A stretch of 64,000 bases of DNA from Rugalucina vietnamica (taxonomy: Eukaryota; Mollusca; Bivalvia; Lucinida; Lucinidae): contig OZ024870.1 of assembly GCA_964017185.1 (NCBI GenBank), forward strand, positions 55,430,312-55,494,311. Reading direction: 5' to 3'. Shown here in pieces: positions 34,966 to 46,244 of this stretch. Position numbers and translations under genes: made by a program. The notes beneath the pieces are model-generated. The model worked only from the letters and a program-made list of their open reading frames with translations. It was not told the origin of the DNA and did no database searches. Positions within the stretch are counted from its first letter, which is position 1; every line of letters starts with the position of its first letter.

Positions 34966-35765
34966 CACGCTAGAACCGCCAAATAAAAGGAAAAATAGAT
35001 ATACGGTCCAAGATGTAACAGCGGTTTTATAAGCTGTAACAATTTAAAATTTCAGTTAACACCTTTTGATAAAACGAAAATCTTTGATATTTATATTTTT
35101 GTTTTAGCGATGCCACTGTTGCTGAAACGGGTGCTGAAACCGCCACATCCCGATTTGTGCCGACAGTATCCGATTATGAGATCCGTCAGCTCATAGAGAA
35201 CCATAAGAACAGAAACACAAAGAAAAACACAAACTGGGCTGCAGGGGTCTTTTCCTCTTGGAGAAATGCTGCTGGACCTGAATTCGTGCCGGAAATACAG
35301 TTAATGACAGTGGAGCAGATGAACCATTATTTGAGCAGATTTGTGGTGGAAGCGCGGAAGAAAGAAGTCGAACCCTATCGCCCATGGAAAGTATGTCGAG
35401 TTCAGTAGACAAAGCTCCAAAACGTACAAAGGGGGCTAAAAGGACTTGGAACTCTCTATTAAACAAACGGATAAGACATTACAGCCTAAATGGTATGTAT
35501 CTTTTTGTTATATTTTGTTATTGAATGTCATGCCAACATGGCTCGTATTTCAGAAACTGCGTTTGTAAATTCACCCTTTTGTGGAGCACCTGAAGGAAAA
35601 TTTGTCATTCTGTCACGTTCAAAAAGTTGTCACATAAATAGAATGAAAACCTGTATTGAAATAAAACAAAAAAATCAAAGAATTTCCCGTGGAGAAAATA
35701 AATTTGAGAAAATGTTAGCAAGGGAAGTAATTATTTTGAAAAAAAGATTCTGAAATATCGTGTTT

Positions 35766-35932
35766 GGCATGCGTGGATCCAGAAAATTTTCCCAGGTGGG
35801 GGGGGGGGGGGGTCCAAATTCCCAGAAGGGGTCTGACGGAAAATTTCAACATGGCAAAAACAAATAATCTGGCAATTCCAGGGGGGGGGGGGTGGCCGGA
35901 CCCCCTGTCCCCCCTCTGGATCCGCCCATGTT
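35766..35932. mobile_element. MITE with TGGATCC ends and G tracts
   Basis: GCGTGGATCCAGAAAATTTT at the left and CTCTGGATCCGCCCATG at the right form imperfect inverted ends. Two runs of 10-14 G lie inside. It is located in the presumed intron of the Crypton relic. Confidence 0.6.
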
Positions 35933-36059
35933 TGGACAGTAAATATTATAGAAATAATTTGTGTAAACAAGTGGAACTGATGTCTGAATTAAATTGTACC
36001 AAATAGTCCGATTCTTAGCATTTATACAAAAAATTGAAATTGAGATTATTGCAGCTCTG

Positions 36060-36270
36060 TAAGAATTGAAATCTCATTAGAAAAATTATGATATGTTTAT
36101 TTTATGTGCTCAAAACATTAATTGTAGGCACACATGAGAACCGCCTCACTGAGGCGGTTTTAACGAGTACCCACAATCTATGCTTTGGATAGACACATCC
36201 CTGTAAACTCCTGTTTTACTGTATAAAATAGGGGTTCAAGGGGGTATTTATTTCACGGACATGTCTTCTT
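36060..36270 (+). repeat. Hairpin-centred dispersed repeat in Crypton intron
   Basis: The centre GAACCGCCTCACTGAGGCGGTT is a near-perfect 10-bp hairpin with a 3-base loop. The flanking words ACGAGTACCCACAATCTATG and GGGGTTCAAGGGGGTAT match the other copies. Confidence 0.7.
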
Positions 36271-36679
36271 GATGGTGTTTTTTTTTTTTTTTTCAGATGA
36301 GAAACCAATTGCAGATCTTTTAAGAAATATTTGGTGGCGTTAAATAGAGGCACTTTCTACCGAAGACCACTAGCTGGACACCCTATACGCTATGGCAATC
36401 AAGTCATTGGAGTAAATAAACATAAAAACATGATAAAAGTAATATGGGCACATGCTGAACTTTCTGGGAATTATACCAATCATAGCGGTAAAAGAATGTG
36501 TGTGACACAACTCTACATGGCAGGGGTGGATGAGCAAGAAATAATGCAAAGGACTGGACATAGATCTGAGAAAAGTGTACAGAAGTATTAGGTTGCTTCA
36601 AGTGAAATTCAGAAGCGAGTAGCTGCTGTATTAGATCCTCCAAAGGAAAATCTAGTGCCCTATGAAACCTAAGCTGGAA

Positions 36680-37115
36680 CTAGCTGAACACAATTGCTGC
36701 ACTCCGCCTGAGCAGTCTGATACAGAGTCTGGTAGGGCAGTGCTTGGCGAGAGACGGCCTTATTTCGCCAACTGTAATGTTTGAGATATTAAATATTTGC
36801 TGAAGCCCACAGTTGTTGATATAGGCGATTCTTAAGTTTATATTTTTGATGAAAAATCAAGGCACACAAATTTGATTGGATATAAACAAAATTATCAATT
36901 TTGACCAAAAAATCAATGTTATCATAATTGTTGGTTGATTTTATTTTGGTGACTTTGTTTACCTTTAGACTTTAATGAGGGTGACAAGAGACTTTAATGA
37001 GGGTTACAAAATGTTGCCTAACGTAGTCACACTTTTGATATTATTGAGGGTTGATGAATAAATTGTTTAAATTCATGATTTTAATGAATACACACAAAGT
37101 ATGTTCTATTTGCCT
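36680..37115. other. No gene seen
   Basis: AT-rich sequence with a short internal duplication (ACTTTAATGAGGGTGACAAG / ACTTTAATGAGGGTTACAAA at 36969-37013). Nothing else. Confidence 0.4.
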
Positions 37116-37120
37116 TTTTT

Positions 37121-38290
37121 TAGCTCTCACCTGAGCCGAAGGCTCACATGGTGAGCTTATAGGATAGCCATGCTCTGGCGTCCGTCCGTCACCTGTCGTC
37201 ATCGTCTGTCCACAATTTCAAAGATCTTCTCCTCTGAAACCACTTGGCCAATCAAAGCCAAATTTTACATGAAGCATCTATAGGAAGCCGAAGGGGGAAC
37301 CAATGTGTATAAAGAAATCCAGGTCACATGACCAAGATGGCCACTACGCCCATATATAGTAAAAACCCTTCAAAAATCTTCTCCAGAACCGGTGGACCGA
37401 TTTCAAAGAAACTTGGCATGAAGCATTGATGGCCTTGACCTATTTTACGGCAAGGTCAACATAGGTCGCCAATGCATTTGAATGAGGAAAACTTTTAAAA
37501 TGTCATTTAAAGTGAAAGTCTTGCAGGAAATGGGCAGTAGGACTGAATATTAATGTCAGATTCTGAAAAAAATTGGACCACAGAGACTCATGTGCCCCAC
37601 CCCGTGGCAATATACATGTATATCTCCATAGTATTCAAACATCTCCTCTGAAACCGCTTGGCCAAACAAAGCCAAATGTTATGTGAAGCATCAACAGGAA
37701 GGGGTAACCAATGTGTATATAAATATAATCCAGGTCACATGACCAAGATGGCCGCCATGCCCATGTATGGTAAAAACCCTTCAAAAATCTTCTTCTCCAG
37801 AACCAGTAAAACGATTTCAATGAAACCTGGCCTAAAGTATCGATGGCTCAAGTACTACAAAGGGTATATGAATCATGACCCTGGGATGACCTTGGCCTAT
37901 TTTACAGCAAGGTCAACATAGGTCCCCAATGCATTTGAATGGAGAAAACTTTTAAAAAGTCATTTAAAGTGAAAGTCTTGCAGGAAATGGGCAGTAGGAC
38001 CGAATATTAATGATTCTGAAAACAAAATTGGACCCAAGGGCCTCATCTGCCCCCCACCCCGGGGTATTGTATGTATATTACCATAATATTCACACATCTT
38101 CTCCTGTGAAGCTGCTTGACCAATCAAAGCCAAATTTTATGTGAAGCATCTATAGAATGGGGGAATCAATGTGCATATAAATAATCTAGGTCACATTACC
38201 AAGATGGCCGCCATGCCCATATACGGTAAAAACTCTTCAAAAATCTTCTCCAGAACTGATGGACCGATTTCAAAGTTTGCTTTGGTCATA
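37121..38290 (+). repeat. AGCTCACC bivalve repeat, three internal units
   Basis: The head TAGCTCTCACCTGAGCCGAA, GGCTCACATGGTGAGCTTAT is a hairpin. Three tandem body units of about 450-470 bp follow (starting near 37205, 37628 and 38090). Each contains CTCTGAAACC.CTTGGCCAA, ATCCAGGTCACATGACCAAG, and TTTACGGCAAGGTCAACATA, except that the last is cut. The first two are close to each other, so the internal expansion is recent. Confidence 0.8.
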
Positions 38291-38770
38291 GTTTGATGTC
38301 TTTTTTTTTTTCTCTTTATTTTTTTTTAAATTTTATGACTACCCAATATAAATGAGAATTGTTACGTTACCATCTAGTTTATCACACTGTAAATGCATCA
38401 TGAGCACATTGTTCTTAGAAAGTATAAATGTATGAGCTGTGTTATGAGAAAATTGGTATTTGGTTGTTCTGACCAGGTCCTGGGTGTTTTGCTATTATAC
38501 AACCACAGAAAATAGCTCTAGATTTGGAAATTTGGGTTAACAAACGTTATAGGGATTGAACAGCTATGCAAAAATCCAGTTTTTCAGATGACGCAGGTCA
38601 GTCAATACCAGGGAAGCTCTCACTCACACATGTACTATCAGGGCCTTTGATTTGATTTAATTATGCAATGAAAAGTAATCAGGCTGATTTGTTTTGTACA
38701 TGTATGTGATTAAGCTGATCTGTGATTGTGTTTGATAGTTGGATGTTTGTATCAAATAATCAGGGTGTCA

Positions 38771-39022
38771 GGTGTCGTATATGAGCCTTCGCACGAAAAA
38801 ACCAACAATCTAGGTTTCTTACCAGGCCTGACAAATATCTGTCTGTACAGTCCTAGATTTAAGAAGCTTGAAAATTTGATTTAACAGGAACAGGGATTTT
38901 ACTATTCCTGTACTGAAAAGAAAGGCGCTGATCAGCTGTACAGTTACTGCACACCTGACCTGTGCCTTTGGTTTCGCATATGCAGATTGTTGGTTTTCTG
39001 ATGCGGCGCCTCATATATGAAA
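38771..39022. mobile_element. MITE with AAAACCAACA ends (copy A)
   Basis: The ends read GAAAAAACCAACAATCTAGG and CAGATTGTTGGTTTTCTGAT inside ATGAG/CTCAT flanks. The inner palindrome has AAGGCGCTGATCAGCTG and CAGTTACTGC. It is the same family as at 42900, 53250, 55868 and 61062. Confidence 0.75.
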
Positions 39023-39221
39023 ATTAATTGTGCTTTAATGTTTATCACATGATTATTTTAATAAAGCATGAAACTTTCATTTTTGTTTGACTAAATCGAA
39101 AATGCAAAAGTGGGGAATGGCAGAAACTTACCAGGGAGTAATTAGTCAAATTATCCCTTGTATAGTTTCACAATATACAGTATTTATTTTGCATTTTCTG
39201 TTGCAAAATTCAACTATTTTA

Positions 39222-39345
39222 GCTGACCTGAGCCGAATGCTCATGGATAGCTTATAGGATGGTACTCGAGTCTGCGTGCATCCGTACAGTCACATTTTCA
39301 AAAATCTTCTTCTCTGAAATCCCTTGGCCAACCAATGCCATTTTT
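39222..39345 (+). repeat. AGCTCACC bivalve repeat, head fragment
   Basis: TAGCTGACCTGAGCCGAATG, CTCATGGATAGCTTATAGGA, then TTTCAAAAATCTTCTTCTCT: the head and first body words of the family only. Confidence 0.65.
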
Positions 39346-40225
39346 TTATCTACACAAGCTCTAAGGGAGTGGTTATCGTTCGTACACACGGACGAACCAT
39401 ATAATAAGTTGCTTATTGCTTTTTTAGCACCCTGCACCTTGTGCATTTCCGGGTTTCTGACGTTGAACACTTAAAGGGTGCAATATTTTTCTACATTATT
39501 ATGGTAAGGTATTTCGGTATTTCAGATATCTAACACTCATGGTCATATCATATGAAACTTATTTAAGAATACTTTGGTGAGTTGTGAAATAAGTACTCGT
39601 GAAAGATTATTTATTGCAAAGCATTTATATTATTTTATTTTAAAGTTTTCATTGTTGTGTATTTAGGATGCACGGCAATAGGTAAAACCTATTTATTTCA
39701 TATTAGATTACATAAGTCAAACTGATTATCCAGAGACAACCAACGCAACTGAGAAAAACAAACACAGATGAAATCAATGTGCAAAGTTAGGTAATAAATA
39801 CCTGTCTGGGAACAACTTTCTACAGACAGGTATTTGAATGCTATAGTCATAAATTGTTTAAGTTGTCTAAGCGTCGACTTGATGTGTTTTCGATATTTCA
39901 GACACAGTCAACTTAATAGAATTCTTTTTGTGAAATTTTAGCGTTGTTCAAAAGCCGTTGAAATATATTCAGATTTCAAAATATCGATATAAAAATGTTT
40001 AAGATCGACGATCCTTCAAACTTATGAGGATCCATTGTACTTTTATATAATATGAATAGAGTTTACAATTCAGGGTTGGGTAAATTCTGTCCTTCTGTTT
40101 GTTCGTCCATTCATCTGTGTGTTTTCCGACGTCGATTTCACCTCTCAAAGATAAACTTAGCATGTACATAATCACCGGCCTCCAATTAACGTCTCTCTAA
40201 AAACAGCAGCGACGGGTAGTAGCCT
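39346..40225. other. No gene seen
   Basis: AT-rich, unassigned. No exon or repeat could be supported. It ends at the left target duplication of the next element. Confidence 0.35.
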
Positions 40226-41076
40226 AACTCACCGCGTCCAATCGGAACGCCGGACGAACGGTCGAAACGCCGGATCTGCGTTATTTTAACTCCGGATTGC
40301 GGTAGTTTCCGCTGGATTCGCCGCCATTTTCGAAGGAAATATTTTCGACCAGGTAACAAATACGTTTATTATAAATATTAAGAGAGTTTATGTCAACGTA
40401 AGCACTAGCCTGTTCGGATTTACATACATGTCTCTAACCGCCGCTTATTCTGCTGATGCATAAGCTCCGCTTGGATATGCAAACATTCGAGGAGATTTTT
40501 GTTTTCCATGTTCGGCCATAGACTAAAATAGTGTTCGCCCCAAAAAGTTTCGTACTATTGTCATTTTCTTCAAAGTATTTACAAATTGCTGGTTGATTTT
40601 GCATTTGTACATGAGACTATTTCGTAAGAAGCCAATTGCTCGTGATTTTTATGCCCGAATAAGCGTACGTTTCAATACAATACCGCAAAATCAAAGTAAC
40701 GCCGGATAATACGGTAATCTGAGTTTTCAAACTTAGCAAGTATTTGCATAGATTAATGTCTTGTAAGGTCTAGTACGCAAGTGGAAAGCTCTTTTTTGTG
40801 CAGCATCACTTTCTTGGCTGTGACCTCCAGAAATTAGTTCGACGTTCTGTTGTCATCATTGAGGATGGATGATCTTTGACTTGTTGCTTGTCAGTCAAGA
40901 TAAGCCATGTAAGACAAAAGTGGTAGATAGGTTTTAAGTCTGAGTTAAAGAGGCAAGATTGGAACGTGTTGGAAAGTTATATATGTTTAGGTCGATCTCT
41001 TTTATAGTACCCAAAACAACAAATTTACCTTCAGAAATATGACGAAAATGCCTATATATGCCCAGTCAAGTTAAAC

Positions 41077-42640
41077 AAAAACTCGGATGGACGTCAGTTG
41101 CGTAATTGTATGCCAATTTTCGAGCGCTACTTCAATAAATTGTCCTTTGTTGACACAAACTACAGGCTGTCAACCAAGTCTTCTAAAAAATATAGGAGTT
41201 TATATAGGAATTTTTTCTAAGAAATATAGGAGGTTTTAGCTCATTTTGAGGAAAAAATATAGGAGTTTTCTCTTGAAAATCGCTTCATTATACTAACAAT
41301 CCTTACCTCCACACTCACGTTTTCTACATTAATTGATGTCTACAATATCTATGTAGACAAAGTAACCATTCAGTTCCACAGCATCACAATCCAGACAGGT
41401 GACCAATCATGTGATGATGACATGTGTTGAAGCATTATGCAGGATGGTGATACTACACAGGCCCATTAGCTGACTCTCACATAATTAAAGTTTTTTTATA
41501 TAAAGGCAAAATAAAGGCTTTTCATTTAAAATATATATACGCAAAGAATAAAGAGAAAATCAAAGTCAACTTTTTCTCTACATCTAAACTTGGACCTCCT
41601 TTTATTTTTCAAAAGTAGAAAATATAAAAATTTCATAGTTAAAGAGTGAGTTATTATATTCTTTCTCAAGGGTAAAATAAATCCACAACTCAGAATCTTA
41701 GCCGAAATTCCAAAGTCCATAATATAACCCAGAATGCAGAATGTTTATTAATACATGAACAGTATGTAATAATCTCTTGAAATGAGGCGGGGGTCTGGGG
41801 GCCTAGGCCGCCCCAAGAATCTCTAGGGTATATACCTTTGTCTCCTGTGATCTCAGCCTTTCCTGGGATCAATTGTACACTGTACAGTTGCATCAATTTA
41901 CAACAAAATTATTAGGCATAGGAAGAAAGAAAATAGATAAAAAAGACACAAAATACAAAACATAACAACTTTCATGGAAACTCCGATATATTATGTATTA
42001 ATTGTTATGAAATTGGGACATGCTTTGGACTTAAAAGTAACGCTGACTAAGGAATGACCTAATGAACATTTATGCACTATATACATGTAATATACAGTAT
42101 GAATATAATCTTATTTAATAAATAAAGAATGAAGAATAAAGAGGCAAAAGGCAGTTTCAGAGCACTTCTATTTACTATATTTATGATCATTCATCAACAA
42201 CAAATTTCCCTAAAAATATAGGAAATGTTTTCAAAATATAGGAGAATTTATAGGAATATAGGAGGTGTTTAAAAATATAGGATTGGGACCCAAAATATAG
42301 GAGTTTAATAGGAATATAGGAATTGGCTGACAGCCTGAAACTAACTCTGCTGGTCTATATATATGTCCGCTACGAGTGTGGTTTTCTGGAATGCACGTGA
42401 AACATCCAAAAAGTTCTGATACCATGGAAACGAGGCCGGTGACTCCCCCCTTTTATTTCGATTTTAGTCCAAGGATACAATTATCGTGAAGCATAGGAAG
42501 TTTTATGAAAATCATATGCGGGAATTAAATAGTAATGTTTCCCTTTAAACAAAAACTCGGATGGACGTCAGTTGCGTAATTGTATGCCAATTATCGAGCG
42601 CTACTTCAATAAATTGTCCTTTGTTGACACAAACTAACTC
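41077..42640 (+). repeat. About 100-bp direct repeat split by a transposon
   Basis: AACAAAAACTCGGATGGACG through TTGTTGACACAAACTA occurs at 41077-41162 and again at 42546-42634. The first copy is interrupted after AAACTA by the element 41163-42337 and resumes at 42338 with ACTCTGCTGGTC. Only one base or so differs between copies. Confidence 0.8.
41163..42337. mobile_element. TIR element with ATATAGGAG subterminal repeats
   Basis: The ends are CAGGCTGTCAACCAAG and the near-complement TTGGCTGACAGCCTG. It is flanked by AAACTA on both sides (41157-41162, 42338-42343). Words such as AAATATAGGAGTTTATATAG are repeated 4-6 times near each end. It is 1,175 bp with no transposase. The superfamily is uncertain: a 6-bp duplication does not fit hAT. 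Confidence 0.8.
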
Positions 42641-42792
42641 TGCTGGTCTATATATATGTATCTGGTAACTTTCCGAGCCTTTATTCTCCAAGAATTTTCG
42701 ATTCATCTCCGCGATTAAACTGCTGGACAGGAAGTGCGCCTCTGGGTGGAGCTGATGGCGCGGTCACTGTACCAAACCGAATTCTCCTGGAA

Positions 42793-42796
<4 letters not shown>

Positions 42797-42845
<49 letters not shown>
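42797..42845. repeat. Poly(T) tract
   Basis: A T run of about 50 bases following GAATTCTCCTGGAAGCC. It could be the tail of a minus-strand retroelement, but I recognise no body. Confidence 0.7.
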
Positions 42846-42846
<1 letters not shown>

Positions 42847-42899
42847 TCAAATTCGTGTTCCCTTCCCTGCATTGAAAACATAATAATCAAATGGGCCGT

Positions 42900-43135
42900 T
42901 GTGTTAGGAAACCAATTTGGGTTTCTGACCAGGTCCGACACAAGTCAACATATGCAGTCACAGAAGCAGCCTAGAAGATTGATATTTCATAGTTAAGAAG
43001 AAGAGAGATTGTTCTATCTGTGTAGCGAACACAAAGCCGCTGATCAGCTGAGCAGTTACTGCACAGTTGATCTGCGCCTTTGTTTTTGCCTATGCATGTT
43101 GGTTTTCTTTTGCGGCTGCTCATTAATAATTGTTT
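42900..43135. mobile_element. MITE with AAAACCAACA ends (copy B)
   Basis: GAAACCAATTTGGGTTTCTG and CCAGGTCCGACACAAGTC at the left, GCATGTTGGTTTTCTTTTGC at the right. The inner words GCCGCTGATCAGCTGAGCAG and TTACTGCACAG match the family. Confidence 0.7.
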
Positions 43136-43474
43136 GTATAAAGATCTCATATGAGCTGAAATAATCTTGAAAGGGACGTATAATTCTGCAAAAAGACTTG
43201 TCCAGGAACACTGTGGTTATGATAATCGATTTCACATGTATACATTTTCTTTTTATTTAGGAGTTATTTCTTGGTCTTGGTCACGTGTATGAAGCAAGGT
43301 ATTCATTTGCGTATGCAACGTTTAAGCATGTTTCATTTAGGTGCGAAACACAGCAAACTTTAACTCCTGACCGAATCCGGCATGCAGGCCATGTAATCAT
43401 AGTATCGCCTAATTGGTTTTGTATTGAGGTATAGCGTCCCAGTCAACAAATTTTCAGTCGTGTTTGGGACGGAG

Positions 43475-43620
43475 CCGACGCTTCAATGGTATTAACCAGT
43501 ATTCTGGGGAGTTACTGTGTCTTGTTCAAGGACACAACATGGCGCATTGTGAGGCCATCGAACTCAAGGCCTCTAGATTCGGAGTCCGATACTCTACCAC
43601 CAGGTCACCGCGCACTCCTA
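43475..43620 (-). repeat. tRNA-derived SINE, minus strand
   Basis: Read on the minus strand: GTGGTAGAGTATCGGACTCC (A box), GAGTTCGATGGCC (B box), then TTGTGTCCTTGAACAAGACA. Same family as 34500-34650. The following 43621-44217 has no supported gene. Confidence 0.7.
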
Positions 43621-45449
43621 ATACAATGGTATAAGTCACTAAAATGCTGGTAAATTATTTTGTGTGCTTGTTCCTTCGACACTTTAGCCATATGTAGCTT
43701 TACAATCATTCTTAACCATTCGTTAGTCCAAACTTATATTTTGTTGGAGATATTATGGGTGGTTTTCTCCTGGTTTTGAATGGAAACGTCCTAATACAAT
43801 TAGCCGAACGGATCAGTACACTTGTCTCCCTCCTGTTTGTCGCGGGTGTTATTACATGGATTCTTCTTAACACAGCTATTACACGAGTGTTGCCTTGTAA
43901 GGGAAAGCTGGCTGCCTGCGACGCCGTCTCGACGCATATAGAGTAAAATTTGATTTTTTGCGCATTTCGCTGAAAAACGTAATGCTTTAATTGTTAGAAT
44001 CAATTTTAATTTAATTTATAGTATTTAATTATAATATTCTATTTCATATCAGAGAGAACGGGAGATGTTCTATCATGTTTGATCTACTTAAACCGTATCT
44101 GATTTATTATTGCAAGACCCAAAGCTCTAGCTTAGAACAACCTTGTTATTATTCTGTTGTAAATATTAATAAGCCAAGCTTTCATACATGTACAAATATT
44201 AGTGGTTCTGCTCAAAAATGAGCATTCCACTTGCGTACTAGACCTTACAAGACATTAATCTGTGCAAATACTTGCCAAGTTTGAAAAGTCAGATTGCCGT
44301 ATTATCCGGCGTTACTTTGATTTTGCGGTATTTTATTGAAACGTACGCTTGTTCGGGCAAAAAATCACGAGCATTTGGCTTCTTACGATATAGTCTCATG
44401 TACAAATGCAAAATCAACCAGCAGTTTGTCCATACTTTGAAGAAAATGACAATAGTACGAAACTTTTTGGGGCGAACACTATTTTAGCCTATGGCCGAAC
44501 ATGGAGAACAAAAATCTCCTCGAATGTTTACCTATCCTAGCGGAGCTTATGCATCAGCAGAATAATCGGCGGTTAGAGACATGCATGTAGATCCGTACAG
44601 GCTAGTGCTTACGTTGACATAAACTCTTTTAATATTTATAATAAAAGTATTTGTTACCTGGTCGAAAATATTTCCTTCGAAAATGGCGGCGAATCCAGCG
44701 GAAACTACCGCAATCCGGAGTTAAAATAACGCAGATCCGGCGTTTCGACCGTTCGTCCGGCGTTCCGATTGGACGCGGTGTAACTATACATAATGTCATG
44801 AATTTTGAGGGCTTCGTGGAAGATTGTTCATGACAAACGAGCGTCCCTCTCTAAACAAATACGTTACCTAGATTACATTCTGCATGTAGGTCAGCATGTT
44901 CTTCAGCCTGCAATACCAATTGAAAGGCAGCAGTCATGTCTAGCACACCAGTCTTTCGGGTGAGTCTTTAAACCGAGCTTACGTCTCCATATCACATTAG
45001 CTCTTGAGTGGGACGAAAAACACCAAATAAACAGATTTCTAGTACATGTACAAAATTTAGGACAAAAATTGTCAGATAGGACGCCGAAATAGTTGTCCTA
45101 CGTTTAAGACAAAATCTGAGAACTTCCTAAATTTCTTGAGAATGATGAAACACGACTTTTGTCTTTAAAACGTCCTGGGACATTTTCAAGGACAAAATCT
45201 TGTCTTAAACATTTTGATGAAACTGGCCCCTGGTCAAGACTAAAGTGAAAGCGCTATAATACTATTATCATCATCGCTGCCTATCAGCTCTTTTTGTCTT
45301 TTTATACATTCTGCAATAAAATAATAAGAACATAAAGTAAAAACAATTTTACTATGAAGAAAATTGGTCGAAATGGAGGACAGCAAATGAAATTTGACAC
45401 TAGCCGCACTGGCGAAAGGAAGATTTTCCGCTGCGAAAGGAATAGTTGC

Positions 45450-45700
45450 GAGATTTGGGGGCCTGGTTAGCGTAGTGGATAACGCACTCGCTTGTCACCT
45501 CTGCGATCGGGTTCGAATCCGGGTCAAGACATGTGGCAGGGTAGTGGTTGCCCGCCCAGGTTCGGTGGTTTTCCCCGGGTTCTCCGGTTTCCTCCACCAC
45601 GTTTGACCACATAACGCCAACACCCGCGCCTTCAAGAACGCGTAAATAAGTTCAATGAGCTTTCTGTGTAATTGAAGTAAAATAAATAAAGTTTTAAATA
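45450..45700 (+). repeat. tRNA-derived SINE with GGTTCTCCGGTTTCC core
   Basis: A box TAGCGTAGTGGATAACGC and B box GGGTTCGAATCC are well spaced. Then come TTCGGTGGTTTTCCCCGG and GTTCTCCGGTTTCCTCC, a conserved-looking core, and an AAATAAATAAAG-type 3' end. This is the best-preserved SINE in the window. It is not a tRNA gene, since the 3' acceptor half is absent. Confidence 0.8.
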
Positions 45701-46244
45701 GTTGCGAGATCTCACTCCGCTATATTACACATTATATGTTCCATATCTCTTCGGCTGAAAGTGCATTCGGAATGGTGAAGAGACGTTTCGCTCCATGGAG
45801 ATTGTACTCATCAGCTGAGTGTGCGAGTCTACGAAAGGAACGTTAATCGCTCCCTTACGGTTGTATAAAGTCAATTGAAAGTGAAGTGAACGTCATATAA
45901 AAGCTATTACCTGTTTCGTGTAACCGTTTAAAACTTAAAATATGCACAATTATAGTCAATGAGCTCTAAATTCCGAAATAAAATCTTCCTTTCGTGGGAA
46001 AGTCTTCCTTTCGCGAAAGGAACGTTCCTTTCGCTATATAGTCATACCGGTTAAATGGTAATTGTTGACGTGCTCCATGACGGAGGTAACATTTGGACAG
46101 ACAGACAGACAGACAGACACAGGCAGACAGACAGACAGACACAGACAGACAGACAGACATAACTATTTTCTCAGTCAAAGCAATGACGTATTAAGGAATT
46201 ACAACATAAACATATAATACAAATGGTTAAATACCTGTACAATA
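45701..46244. other. Unassigned, with (CAGA)n run
   Basis: Words CTTTCGCGAAAGG and GAAAGGAACGTT recur at 45415-45440, 45836 and 45990-46030, perhaps remnants of a small palindromic repeat. A CAGA microsatellite occupies 46096-46159. No gene. Confidence 0.5.

Larger units (their letters stand above)
35108..36672 (+). pseudogene. Crypton-type tyrosine recombinase relic
   Basis: The N-terminal part (35108-35400) reads RFVPTVSDYEIRQLIENHKN, KKNTNWAAGVFSSWRNA and MNHYLSRFVVEARKK, the usual start of Crypton/DUF3504 proteins. After one frame change a second stretch runs to a donor at 35492|GTATGT. It joins in phase at 36297, after a T-rich CAG acceptor, giving NDEKPIADLLRNIWWR. The C-terminal part (36331-36672) reads GTFYRRPLAGHPIRYGNQV, then NHSGKR, MAGVDEQEIMQRTGHRS and VQKY, i.e. 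the H-x2-R, H and Tyr of the recombinase active site. A TAG at 36589-36591 directly follows the Tyr. The frame then continues to TAA at 36670. A stretch between IWWR and GTFY is missing. A hairpin repeat sits in the intron. Confidence 0.75.
40231..44780. mobile_element. 4.55-kb element with about 565-bp TIRs, CAC...GTG ends
   Basis: Left arm 40231-40797 and right arm 44218-44780 are inverted copies with roughly 95% identity by eye. The outer ends are CACCGCGTCCAATCGG and its complement. TAACT flanks both sides (40226-40230, 44781-44785). The inner 3.4 kb holds no transposase ORF but several younger insertions: a TIR element at 41163, a MITE at 42900 and a SINE at 43475. A 5-bp duplication with a CAC start recalls Transib/RAG-type elements, but the rest of the heptamer does not match and the TIRs are far longer. 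Other superfamilies remain possible. Confidence 0.75.

Noticed and set aside
40231-44780. Polinton-type element, because of the long inverted repeats
   Set aside because: The duplication is 5 bp rather than 6, the termini do not fit, and no Polinton-type coding part is visible.
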